DNA of 9,060 bases, from contig CALMOI010000373.1 of the NCBI GenBank assembly GCA_937871735.1, positions 1 to 9,060 of the forward strand. Reading direction: 5' to 3'. This DNA comes from an uncultured Comamonadaceae bacterium (GTDB lineage Bacteria > Pseudomonadota > Gammaproteobacteria > Burkholderiales > Burkholderiaceae_C). How positions within the stretch are numbered: the first letter of the stretch is position 1; every line of letters begins with the position of its first letter. Below are positions 1 to 6,700 of the stretch, in pieces. The notes beneath the pieces are model-generated. The model was not told the origin of the DNA. It searched no databases and was given only the letters and a program-made list of their open reading frames with translations. The position numbers and the translations under genes were made by a program.

Positions 1-156
1 CTGCACCACGCTCATGCCGTCGCGCTGGCCGATTCCAGTGAGGACTTCCCAATACAGGTTTTCCAGCCGGATGCTGGTCACCACGCCGTGCAGCCGCACG
101 GAACGGGTGCGGCTGGCGTAGCTGTCGGGGTGAGCGCTGATGAAAATTTCACACAT
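1..156 (-). CDS. Ribbon-helix-helix domain protein, N-terminal part (runs off the window)
   Basis: This frame is open from an ATG at 156 down to base 1, giving 52 residues that begin MCEIFISAHPDSYASRTRSV. The segment at residues 18-49 (RSVRLHGVVTSIRLENLYWEVL, then a short helix ending in RDGMS) matches my memory of the RHH_4 family: one beta strand followed by two helices, with Arg/Leu alternation in the strand. Proteins of this kind are small, usually about 80-100 residues, so roughly half is visible here. The family is assumed to bind DNA as a dimer, but its regulatory targets are generally unknown. The gene lies 37 bases downstream of the DJ-1 stop on the same strand. It has no Shine-Dalgarno sequence but has a TACACT box six bases before the ATG, so it may have its own promoter and a leaderless message. 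The family call is fairly sure; the function is unknown. Confidence 0.75.
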   Translation of the reverse strand, partial: MCEIFISAHPDSYASRTRSVRLHGVVTSIRLENLYWEVLTGIGQRDGMSVVQ

Positions 157-162
157 GCGCTC

Positions 163-168
163 AGTGTA
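163..168 (-). promoter_or_regulatory. Putative -10 box (TACACT) of the RHH gene
   Basis: On the minus strand TACACT is followed by six bases and then the ATG at 156. This spacing would place transcription initiation at or next to the start codon. I could not find a convincing -35 element, so the box is supported mainly by the same arrangement recurring at other genes in this window. Confidence 0.4.
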
Positions 169-193
169 GGCACAGGCCCGCTCAGTGCGGTGA

Positions 194-772
194 TCAGTGG
201 GTGATGGTGGTTCCGAGCACGACCAAGAATTGCGCAATCCACGCCGGGTGCGCGGGCCACGCCGGGGCCGTCACAAACGGGCCGTCGGTCACCGCCTGAT
301 CGACGGGGATGGCGGCGTAAGTCGCACCGGCCAATTCCACTTCGACTTGGCACGCCGGGTAAGCCGAGATGGTGCGGCCTTTGATGTCGCCCGTGGCGGC
401 CAGCAGTTGCGCGCCGTGGCACACCGCCGCCACCGGCTTGCCGGTGCTGGTGAAGTGCTTGACCAGCGCCATCACCTGCGCGTCCATGCGCAAATACTCG
501 GGGCCGCGACCGCCGGGAATCACCAAGCCGTCGTAGCTTTCAGGCTTCACGTCGGCGAAGTTGTAGTTCAGCGTGAAGCGGTGGCCGGGCTTTTCGCTGT
601 AGGTCTGTGCGCCTTCAAAGTCGTGGATGGCGGTGAGGATGTAGTCGCCCGCCTTCTTGTGCGGGGCCACGGCATGCACCGTGTGGCCGACCGCTTGCAA
701 GGCTTGGAACGGCACCATCGTCTCGTAGTCTTCGCAGTAGTCGCCGCAGATCATCAACAGTTTTTTACCCAT
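194..772 (-). CDS. DJ-1/PfpI family protein
   Basis: A 192-residue protein with the fold signature of the DJ-1/PfpI superfamily. The candidate nucleophile is Cys118 in the elbow AAVCHGAQ, with His119 beside it. The acidic residue that tunes the cysteine in this family is probably Glu17 in the CEDYETMVP segment, which aligns with Glu18 of human DJ-1. The VIPGGRGPEYLR loop (85-95) is also typical. Family members include chaperones or deglycases that handle glyoxal and methylglyoxal damage, and small amidase- or protease-like proteins; which activity applies here cannot be read from the sequence. I chose the ATG at 772, not an in-frame ATG at 823, because it is preceded by AGGAG with a 6-base gap and because MGKKLLMICGDY is the normal first strand of the fold. 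It lies downstream of sodC on the same strand, with 114 bases between them, which fits an oxidative-stress cluster. Confidence 0.88.
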   Translation of the reverse strand: MGKKLLMICGDYCEDYETMVPFQALQAVGHTVHAVAPHKKAGDYILTAIHDFEGAQTYSEKPGHRFTLNYNFADVKPESYDGLVIPGGRGPEYLRMDAQVMALVKHFTSTGKPVAAVCHGAQLLAATGDIKGRTISAYPACQVEVELAGATYAAIPVDQAVTDGPFVTAPAWPAHPAWIAQFLVVLGTTITH

Positions 773-886
773 GCTGGTCTCCTGATAAGGGTTAGGAGAG
801 CGCATTGTTGGCCCCGTTTGCACGCGGTGGGTAACAGCCGATTACTGCACCCACCCGTACAAACCCGGTGTGTGTCCCGGCCAGCC

Positions 887-1438
887 TCAGCCTTGTCGAA
901 TCACGCCGCAAGCCACACGCGGGCCAGCGTTGCCGGTGGGCTGGGTGGTGTAGTCGTCGGGGTCGCGGTGGACGATCAAGCCGTGGCCGACCACGCTGGT
1001 CTTGGCATCGGTCAAGCTCAGGTTGGTGCTGGTGAAGTTGATGCGGGCCACGCCTTGCGCGTCGGCTTGCAGCGGCGGCAAGTCGCCGACATGGCCTTGG
1101 CCGTGGTGGCCGTGGCTGGCAGCGTTGGGGTTGAAGTGGCCGCCGGTGCTCATGCCGTCGCCGCTGGAGCAATCGCCCTTGTCGTGGACGTGAAAGCCGT
1201 GCTCCGCGCCGGGTTTGAGGCCGCGCACTTCGCCCGTCACGGTCACGGCGTTGCCGGTTTGGCTGAACTTCAGCGCGCCGCTGACGGCATTGCCGCGCGT
1301 GGGCTGCAAGTCCACCGAAGCCACCGCCGTCGGGCTGGATGTCAAACCGGGAACAGCGCAAGCCGCCAAGCCCAACACCAACGCCGAGGCAGCCAGCGCA
1401 CGCAGCGCGGCCAAACGATCACAAGTCACACGATTCAT
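887..1438 (-). CDS. sodC: Cu/Zn superoxide dismutase, predicted lipoprotein
   Basis: A 183-residue periplasmic-type Cu/Zn superoxide dismutase that converts superoxide to hydrogen peroxide and oxygen. Residues 1-27 form a lipoprotein signal with the lipobox LAAC and Cys27 as the predicted lipidated residue, so the enzyme should sit membrane-anchored outside the cytoplasm. Copper ligands are His83 and His85 (HGFHVH) and His157 (LIVHRDP). The bridging histidine is His101 (GGHFNP). Zinc ligands are probably a histidine in the 109-112 cluster, His116 and Asp119 (GHVGDLP). The structural disulphide is Cys90-Cys177, and Arg174 (GPRVACGV) is the active-site arginine. All key residues are present. 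The start at 1438 has GGAG eight bases upstream and gives a clean signal peptide; an in-frame ATG 13 codons earlier does not. The gene follows ohr by 64 bases on the same strand. Confidence 0.95.
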   Translation of the reverse strand: MNRVTCDRLAALRALAASALVLGLAACAVPGLTSSPTAVASVDLQPTRGNAVSGALKFSQTGNAVTVTGEVRGLKPGAEHGFHVHDKGDCSSGDGMSTGGHFNPNAASHGHHGQGHVGDLPPLQADAQGVARINFTSTNLSLTDAKTSVVGHGLIVHRDPDDYTTQPTGNAGPRVACGVIRQG

Positions 1439-1456
1439 GGGGAACTCCAATTCAAT

Positions 1457-1471
1457 CAAGTCAGGGACTTG
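1457..1471. repeat. Perfect inverted repeat in the sodC leader
   Basis: CAAGTC-AGG-GACTTG is a perfect 6-bp inverted repeat with a 3-base centre, lying 19-33 bases upstream of the sodC ATG and just before its ribosome binding site. It has no following T-run, so it is a poor terminator. It could be an operator for a sodC regulator or a short leader hairpin. Short palindromes also occur by chance, hence the modest confidence in function. Confidence 0.4.
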
Positions 1472-1502
1472 CAGCATAGCGATTCAGGAGCCCCCGCGCC
1501 CA

Positions 1503-1928
<426 letters not shown>

Positions 1929-1994
1929 GGTGTTTCCTTTTCAAGGTAGCGACTGAAGGTGGGTTTGACCGCTGCGCCACGTCGATCAAATGTT

Positions 1995-2009
1995 AACGAT
2001 TAAATCGTA
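1995..2009. promoter_or_regulatory. Probable OhrR operator upstream of ohr
   Basis: The 15-mer AACGATTAAATCGTA contains a perfect inverted repeat, ACGATT-A-AATCGT. Read on the minus strand as TACGATTTAATCGTT, it follows the OhrR box I recall from Xanthomonas and Bacillus (TACAATT-N-AATTGTA), with symmetric A-to-G and T-to-C changes in both arms and one difference at the outer edge. It sits between ohrR and ohr and overlaps the best -10 candidate for ohr, as expected for a repressor that blocks RNA polymerase until its cysteine is oxidised. Confidence 0.8.
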
Positions 2010-2031
2010 TGCTATTTATATGACTATGAAA
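2004..2031 (-). promoter_or_regulatory. Putative ohr promoter
   Basis: On the minus strand TTTCAT (2026-2031) and TACGAT (2004-2009) are separated by 16 bases. The -10 lies inside the OhrR operator. This leaves an untranslated leader of about 70 bases with a normal Shine-Dalgarno site before ohr. The hexamers are only moderate matches, and TATAAA at 2015-2020 is an alternative -10. Confidence 0.45.
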
Positions 2032-2033
2032 TA

Positions 2034-2047
2034 GGCGCAGCCGCGCC
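2034..2047 (-). terminator. Short GC hairpin after ohrR, possible weak terminator
   Basis: On the minus strand GGCGC-GGCT-GCGCC forms a 5-bp stem with a 4-base loop, 13 bases past the ohrR stop, and is followed by TATTT. This could end or attenuate ohrR transcripts before the ohr promoter. The stem is short and the T-run weak, so read-through into ohr is likely. Confidence 0.35.
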
Positions 2048-2060
2048 CATTCCATAACCC

Positions 2061-2543
2061 TCAAACCAAGTCCGCCGAGTTGTGGTTCAGCGAATCACGC
2101 AGTTGGAGCAAACTGTCTTTCAAATCAACGATCTCGTCCATTGAGCAGGCGATCACGCTGGCCATGCAACCGGGCACCGCCTGCGCCTGCGCCTTCAGCG
2201 CCCGACCCTTGTCGGTCAGCGAGATGATGACTTGGCGCTCATCCGCCACAGCACGCACCCGCGTGAGCAGCGCCACCGCCTCCAGCCGCTTGAGCAAAGG
2301 CGTGAGCGTGGCCGAATCCAGCCCCAGCCGCTCGCCGATTTGCGACACCATCAGCCCGTCTTTTTCCCACAGCACCAGCATGACCAGGTACTGCGGATAC
2401 GTCAGCTCCAAGTCTTTGAGCAGCTTGCGGTAGACCTTGTTCAAGCTCTGCATGGTCGAATAGACCGCAAAACACAACTGGTTGTCGAGCAGCAGCGCCT
2501 GCGCGCCTGCGTCGGTGACTTGGGGTTGTGTGTCGTTGTCCAT
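2061..2543 (-). CDS. ohrR: Organic peroxide sensor, MarR-family repressor OhrR
   Basis: A 160-residue winged-helix MarR-family repressor that senses organic hydroperoxides. The reactive cysteine is Cys24 in DNQLCFAVYS. Tyr38 and Tyr49 (LTYPQYLVMLVLWE) match the pair that hydrogen-bonds the cysteine in Xanthomonas OhrR. A second cysteine for the two-cysteine mechanism is probably Cys126. The winged helix-turn-helix covers about 62-112 (LMVSQIGERLGLDSATLTPL, then the wing DERQVIISLT). I chose ATG 2543. An in-frame ATG at 2552 lies inside the TACAAT -10 box and so could not be in the transcript from that promoter, and the longer 2594 start is implausible. There is no convincing Shine-Dalgarno site, so a leaderless message is likely. 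The gene is followed by ohr, its usual target. Confidence 0.93.
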   Translation of the reverse strand: MDNDTQPQVTDAGAQALLLDNQLCFAVYSTMQSLNKVYRKLLKDLELTYPQYLVMLVLWEKDGLMVSQIGERLGLDSATLTPLLKRLEAVALLTRVRAVADERQVIISLTDKGRALKAQAQAVPGCMASVIACSMDEIVDLKDSLLQLRDSLNHNSADLV

Positions 2544-2550
2544 GAGCCGC

Positions 2551-2580
2551 ATTGTACGCCGCTCGCGATTACTTTGTAAA
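2551..2580 (-). promoter_or_regulatory. Putative ohrR promoter
   Basis: On the minus strand TTTACA (2575-2580) and TACAAT (2551-2556) are separated by 18 bases. Both are close to the sigma-70 consensus, making this one of the best-looking promoters in the window. Only seven bases lie between the -10 and the ATG at 2543. A degenerate OhrR-box-like element (2579-2593) abuts the -35 and would allow autoregulation. Confidence 0.65.
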
Positions 2581-2587
2581 CGATTCA

Positions 2588-2604
2588 ATATCAAACAATG
2601 ATAT
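2588..2604. repeat. Inverted repeat across the tetR stop, upstream of the ohrR promoter
   Basis: ATATCA-AACAA-TGATAT is a perfect 6-bp inverted repeat with a 5-base centre. It overlaps the TGA of tetR (2591-2593) and lies 8 bases upstream of the ohrR -35. It could be an ohrR operator. No T-run follows, so it is not a good terminator. It is AT-rich in a GC-rich setting, which slightly lowers the odds of chance. Confidence 0.35.
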
Positions 2605-3196
2605 CAACGATGCACTGCACGCCGCTCAGCGCCTCTTGCACGCCGTCCGGGCCGCTTTGGGCGCGGACGATGGCCCCGTCCACCACCAGCGCCACGGCCT
2701 GAGCGCGGGCCAGGCGATTCGGTGCGGCGGCAGGCAGCAAGTCAGCCAGCGCGTCCACCATGTCGCGCTTGTGGGCGGCGGCCAGCGTCAACACCTCGGG
2801 CAGCGCGCCGCCCAGCTCGGCCACGCTGTTGATGAAGGCGCAGCCCCGAAACAAAGGCGACTCAAACCACTCGCGCAGCGTGGGCACCAGCGCGGCCCAG
2901 GGCGACGCGGGTGCGCCCACCAATGCAGCGATGCTGGCCTGATGGCGCGCCAACGCATCGCGGAACCACGCCATCCAACGCTCGTGGCGCAGCGCCAAAA
3001 AGGCGCGAATCAAATCGTCTTTGGACGGAAAGTGCCGGTACAGCGTGACCTTGGTCACGCCCGCTTCGGCAATCACCCGGTCGATGCCCACGGCGCGAAT
3101 GCCGTGGCGGTAAAACAAATCGTGCGCCGTGAGCAAGATGCGCTCGCGCGCCGGGCGCTCGGCCATGTCAGTTGGGGTGATGGGCAAGGTCAACAT
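2591..3196 (-). CDS. TetR/AcrR family transcriptional regulator
   Basis: A 201-residue TetR-family repressor. The N-terminal helix-turn-helix covers about residues 16-65, with the typical recognition segment AEAGVTKVTLYRHFPSKDDL. The C-terminal ligand and dimer domain (about 70-201) carries the FRGCAFINSVAELGG segment that marks a large TetR subgroup; Cys119 in it could in principle be redox- or electrophile-reactive, but that is inference. The ligand is not predictable. I chose ATG 3196 because a TACAAT box lies exactly six bases upstream; ATG 3166 also lacks a ribosome binding site. It is divergent from the DUF1348 gene, and two matching 20-bp palindromes lie between them, so it most likely represses itself and that gene. 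Its stop is 47 bases from the start of ohrR. Confidence 0.9.
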   Translation of the reverse strand: MLTLPITPTDMAERPARERILLTAHDLFYRHGIRAVGIDRVIAEAGVTKVTLYRHFPSKDDLIRAFLALRHERWMAWFRDALARHQASIAALVGAPASPWAALVPTLREWFESPLFRGCAFINSVAELGGALPEVLTLAAAHKRDMVDALADLLPAAAPNRLARAQAVALVVDGAIVRAQSGPDGVQEALSGVQCIVDIIV

Positions 3197-3202
3197 CCGG
3201 CC

Positions 3203-3208
3203 ATTGTA
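3203..3208 (-). promoter_or_regulatory. Putative -10 box (TACAAT) of tetR
   Basis: TACAAT on the minus strand ends six bases before the tetR ATG. It overlaps the outer arm of the first TetR operator, so repressor binding would occlude it. The -35 region is weak. Confidence 0.5.
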
Positions 3209-3224
3209 GACAGATCTGTCCACA
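3205..3224. promoter_or_regulatory. TetR operator, site 1 (near tetR)
   Basis: TGTAGACAGATCTGTCCACA is a 20-bp palindrome with nine of ten base pairs symmetric and core TAGAC-N6-GTC. It begins nine bases upstream of the tetR ATG and covers the tetR -10. It differs from site 2 at only two positions, and together they imply the consensus TGTAGACAGATCTGTCTACA. Confidence 0.85.
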
Positions 3225-3239
3225 TGCTTTACGATGCAA

Positions 3240-3259
3240 TGTAGACCGATCTGTCTACA
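3240..3259. promoter_or_regulatory. TetR operator, site 2 (near the DUF1348 gene)
   Basis: TGTAGACCGATCTGTCTACA is the second 20-bp palindrome, again with nine of ten pairs symmetric. Its centre is 35 bp from that of site 1. It lies 32 bases before the DUF1348 ATG, where it could overlap the -10 (TACACC at 3256-3261) or block elongation from TACGAT at 3230-3235, which has TAGACA 17 bases upstream. Confidence 0.85.
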
Positions 3260-3291
3260 CCATCGCAACACCTGTTTGAAAGCCCCAGCTC

Positions 3292-3759
3292 ATGGACACC
3301 AAGCCGCCCCTGCCCCCGTTCACCGTCGAAACCGCCACCCACAAAGTACGTCTGGCCGAAGACGCTTGGAACTCACGCGACCCCGAGCGCGTGAGCCTGG
3401 TCTACACCGAAGACACCCAGTGGCGCAACCGCGTCGAATTCCCTGTGGGCCGCGAACAGGTGAAGGCGCTGTTGCGCCGCAAGTGGGCACGCGAGCTGGA
3501 CTACCGCCTGATCAAAGAACTGTGGGCGCACACCGAACACCGCATCGCCGTGCGCTTTGCCTATGAGTGGCACGACGACAGCGGCCACTGGTACCGCAGC
3601 TACGGCAACGAGAACTGGGAGTTCAACGCCCAAGGCTTGATGCAGCGCCGCTTTGCCTGCATCAACGACCTGCCCATTCGCGCTGAAGACCGCCTGTTCC
3701 ACTGGCCCCTAGGCCGCCGCCCAGACGAGCATCCCAGCTTGAGCGATTTGGGGTTGTGA
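3292..3759 (+). CDS. DUF1348 / NTF2-fold (SnoaL-like) family protein
   Basis: A 155-residue protein whose whole length matches my memory of the DUF1348 family of NTF2-like cone-fold proteins. Recognisable parts are the N-terminal PPFTVETATHKVRLAEDAWN, the KWARELDYRLIKELWA segment (64-79), the RFAYEWHDDSGHWYRSYGNE strand pair and the C-terminal FHWPLGRRP...HPSL ending. The fold often binds small hydrophobic ligands or catalyses isomerase- or hydrolase-type reactions, but no reaction has been assigned to this family that I know of. There is no signal peptide, so it is cytosolic. Divergence from the TetR gene across two operators makes it the likely primary target of that repressor, so it may help handle the inducing compound. 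The ribosome binding site is weak. Its stop lies 29 bases before the restriction-modification ATG. Confidence 0.88.
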   Translation: MDTKPPLPPFTVETATHKVRLAEDAWNSRDPERVSLVYTEDTQWRNRVEFPVGREQVKALLRRKWARELDYRLIKELWAHTEHRIAVRFAYEWHDDSGHWYRSYGNENWEFNAQGLMQRRFACINDLPIRAEDRLFHWPLGRRPDEHPSLSDLGL

Positions 3760-3781
3760 ACGCGGGGGGCGGCACTACACT
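3754..3781 (+). promoter_or_regulatory. Putative promoter of the restriction-modification gene
   Basis: TTGTGA (3754-3759, overlapping the DUF1348 stop codon) and TACACT (3776-3781) are 16 bases apart. The ATG at 3789 follows the -10 by seven bases, predicting a leaderless or nearly leaderless transcript. No well-spaced Shine-Dalgarno site precedes the ATG. Confidence 0.5.
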
Positions 3782-3788
3782 TTCCGCC

Positions 3789-6700
3789 ATGAATAACGAC
3801 CTGTTCCCGCAGCACTGGCTGACCAACACGCTGCTTGATGACGGCTTCATCGCCCAAAAATCTGGCGCGCTGGCCGAACACCCGCCCGCCTGCGCTGCCG
3901 CTCTGGATGCGTGGCTGGCCGCCCACTTCAACCCCGCCACGCTGGCCGCCCGCAACGAAGCGCAGCTTGAAGAAAAATTCATCGCCCCGCTCTTGGCGCT
4001 GCTGGGCTGGAGCAAGGCTTACCAAGTCGGCATCACCGTGCAAGGCAAATTCGCCAAGCCCGACTACTGCCTGCTGCTGCAAGAGGCGCAAGAAAACGCC
4101 CTGATCGCCAGCAAAGACCAAAAGCTGATTACCGCCATTTGCGAGTCCAAGGCGTGGGACAAAACGCTGGATACCGGCAAAGCCGACCGCAAAGAAAATC
4201 CGCACCACCAGTTGCAGGACTACCTGAGCACCTTGCGCGTGCGCTTTGGCTTTTTGACCAACGGGCGGCTGTGGCGGGTGTATGACACCGACAAAATCAC
4301 CGCCAAAAAGACCTTCATCGAGTTCGACCTCGAAAAAATCTGCGCCCTGACGCAGCCTGAAGACAAGGCCCGCGCCCTCGCCCTGTTCGCCTTCTTCTTT
4401 GGCCGAGACGCCTACGCGCCGCCCGCGACCACCGCCGCCACGGCCACCACCGGCACAGCCAGCCCGATTCAGCAGGCGATTGCCGCCTCTGCCGACTTCA
4501 CGCTGGCGGTCGAAGAAAACCTCAAGGCCGTGATTTACGGCTACGCGGGCGAAGACTCGCTGTTTGAAATCATGGGCCGCGCCATCTACCAAGCCAGCCC
4601 GCAAGCCACGCTGGCCAGCGTTTACGAAAACAGCGTCGTGCTGCTGTTTCGGCTGCTGTTCGTGGTCTATTTTGAAGACAAGAACCGGGCGCTTTTGGCG
4701 CAGCACCCGTTTTACCGCCGCTACAGCTTGGGCCAGATTTTTGACGGCCTGCGCGGCCAGACCGACGCGCAAAGCAAGCTGCACGACGGCGTGCATGCGC
4801 TCAAAGAACTGTTCACGCTGCTGGATCAAGGCGCGGGCGACATCGACCTACCGCTGTTCAACGGCGGCCTGTTTGACCCAGAACGTGCGCCGCTGCTGCT
4901 CAAACCCAAGATTTTTAGCAACGGCGTGCTGCGCCAAGTGCTAGAAAAACTGCTCTACAAAACCCACCGGGGCCACACGCTGTTTGACACCCGGCGCGAC
5001 TTCAAAAACATGAGCGTGACCCACTTGGGCCGCATCTACGAAGGGCTGCTCGAATTCCGCTTTGAACGCGCTTTGGAAAACGCCGTCTACCTGGAATACG
5101 AAAGCAGCGCCACCAAAGGCAAAACCGTTGAAGCCTATTTCGACGCCTACGACACGGCCAACATCCGCAAGGAAAAAGGCTTTAAAGCGTGGCGCGAAAT
5201 CAGCGTCAAAAAAGGCGAGGTGTTTTTAAAAAGCGCCAGCAACTCGCGCAAAACCACCGCCAGCTACTACACCGAGCCGGTGCTGTCGCAGCCGCTGGTC
5301 AAGGCCAGCATTGACCACGCCATTGCCCAGGGCAAGGCGTTCATGGACTTGAAGATTTTGGACAACGCTTGCGGCAGCGGGCACTTTTTGGTCGAGGCGC
5401 TGAACTACCTGACCGACTTGGCGCTGGCGCGGCTGGACACCGACGCCAGCTTGCAGCAGCTCGTGACCGGCGAAAGCACCAAAATCGCCGCCCAACTGAC
5501 GCTGCTGAACCTGGACTACCAGCCCGAAGACGCGCAAATCCTGAAGCGCGCGCTGCTCAAACGCTGCATTTTTGGGGTCGATCTGAACCCGTTTGCCGTG
5601 GAGCTGGCGCGGCTGTCGCTGTGGATGGACAGCTTTATTTTTGGCACGCCGCTGTCCTTTATCGAACACCATGTGCAGCACGGCAACTCACTGATGGGGG
5701 CCAGCGTGCAGGACTTCATCAACTACAACGCCGTCGAAGTCCAGCAAAACGACCTGTTTGTCGAGAACCTGAGCGGTCGCTTTGACGAGCTGCGCAGCGT
5801 GATGCAAGAGCTTGACGCCATGCGCGACACCACCGCCGAAGAGATCGAACGATCCAAGGCGCTGTGGAAAAACACCATCAGCCCCAAGCTCAAGCTGCTG
5901 TCGCGGGCGCTGAGTTTTATCTGCACCCGCCGCGCCCTGCTGGCCGAGGGCGAGGGCAAGGCCATGCTGGCACTGGACAAAACCCCCGACCTGATCGCCC
6001 AGCTCTTTGACGAGACCAAGACCCAAAGCGCCGTGCTCAAAAAGGTAGAAGCCTACGCGGCGCGCTACCGCTTTTTCCACTTCGAGGTGGCGTTTCCCGA
6101 AGCCTTTGCGGGCCACCAAAAGGGCTTTGACATCATCGTGGGCAACCCGCCGTGGGACAAAACCAAGTTCTCGGACACCGACTTCTTTCCGCAGTACCAC
6201 AGCAACTACCGCACGCTGAAAAACTCCGAAAAAGCCGCCGTGCAAAAGCGCCTGCTGGGCAGCGCCCACATTGCCGCCGCTTATGCGGAGGCGCAAAGCG
6301 GCATGGAAACGGCCAACAACTACTACAAAGCAGCTTTTCCGCTGAACAAGGGCGCGGGCGATGGCAACCTGTTCCGGTTCTTTGTCGAGCGCAATCTGGG
6401 CTTGCTGGCCGCAGGCGGCAGCTTGAACTACGTGCTGCCTAGCGCACTGATGTTTGAAGAAGGCTCAATGGCGCTGCGCAAGCACATCTTCACGCACTGC
6501 CACATGCCGTTTTTCTACAGCTTTGAAAACAATAAAGGCATCTTCCCGGACGTGCATCGCAGCTACAAATTCGCGCAGATGCAGCTCGTCAACCGCCCGC
6601 CTGCCACAGCGCAAGAAGCCGTCATCGACACGGCGTTTTACGTGCTCGACCCCGCTGAGCTGAAGCAGCCCGCGCGCCGCGTGGCCTACCCACTGACCAC

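Noticed and set aside
3600..4829. 409-residue minus-strand open frame with Gly/Arg-rich composition
   Set aside because: It is antisense to the DUF1348 and restriction-modification genes, both of which carry clear catalytic or family motifs in the sense frame.
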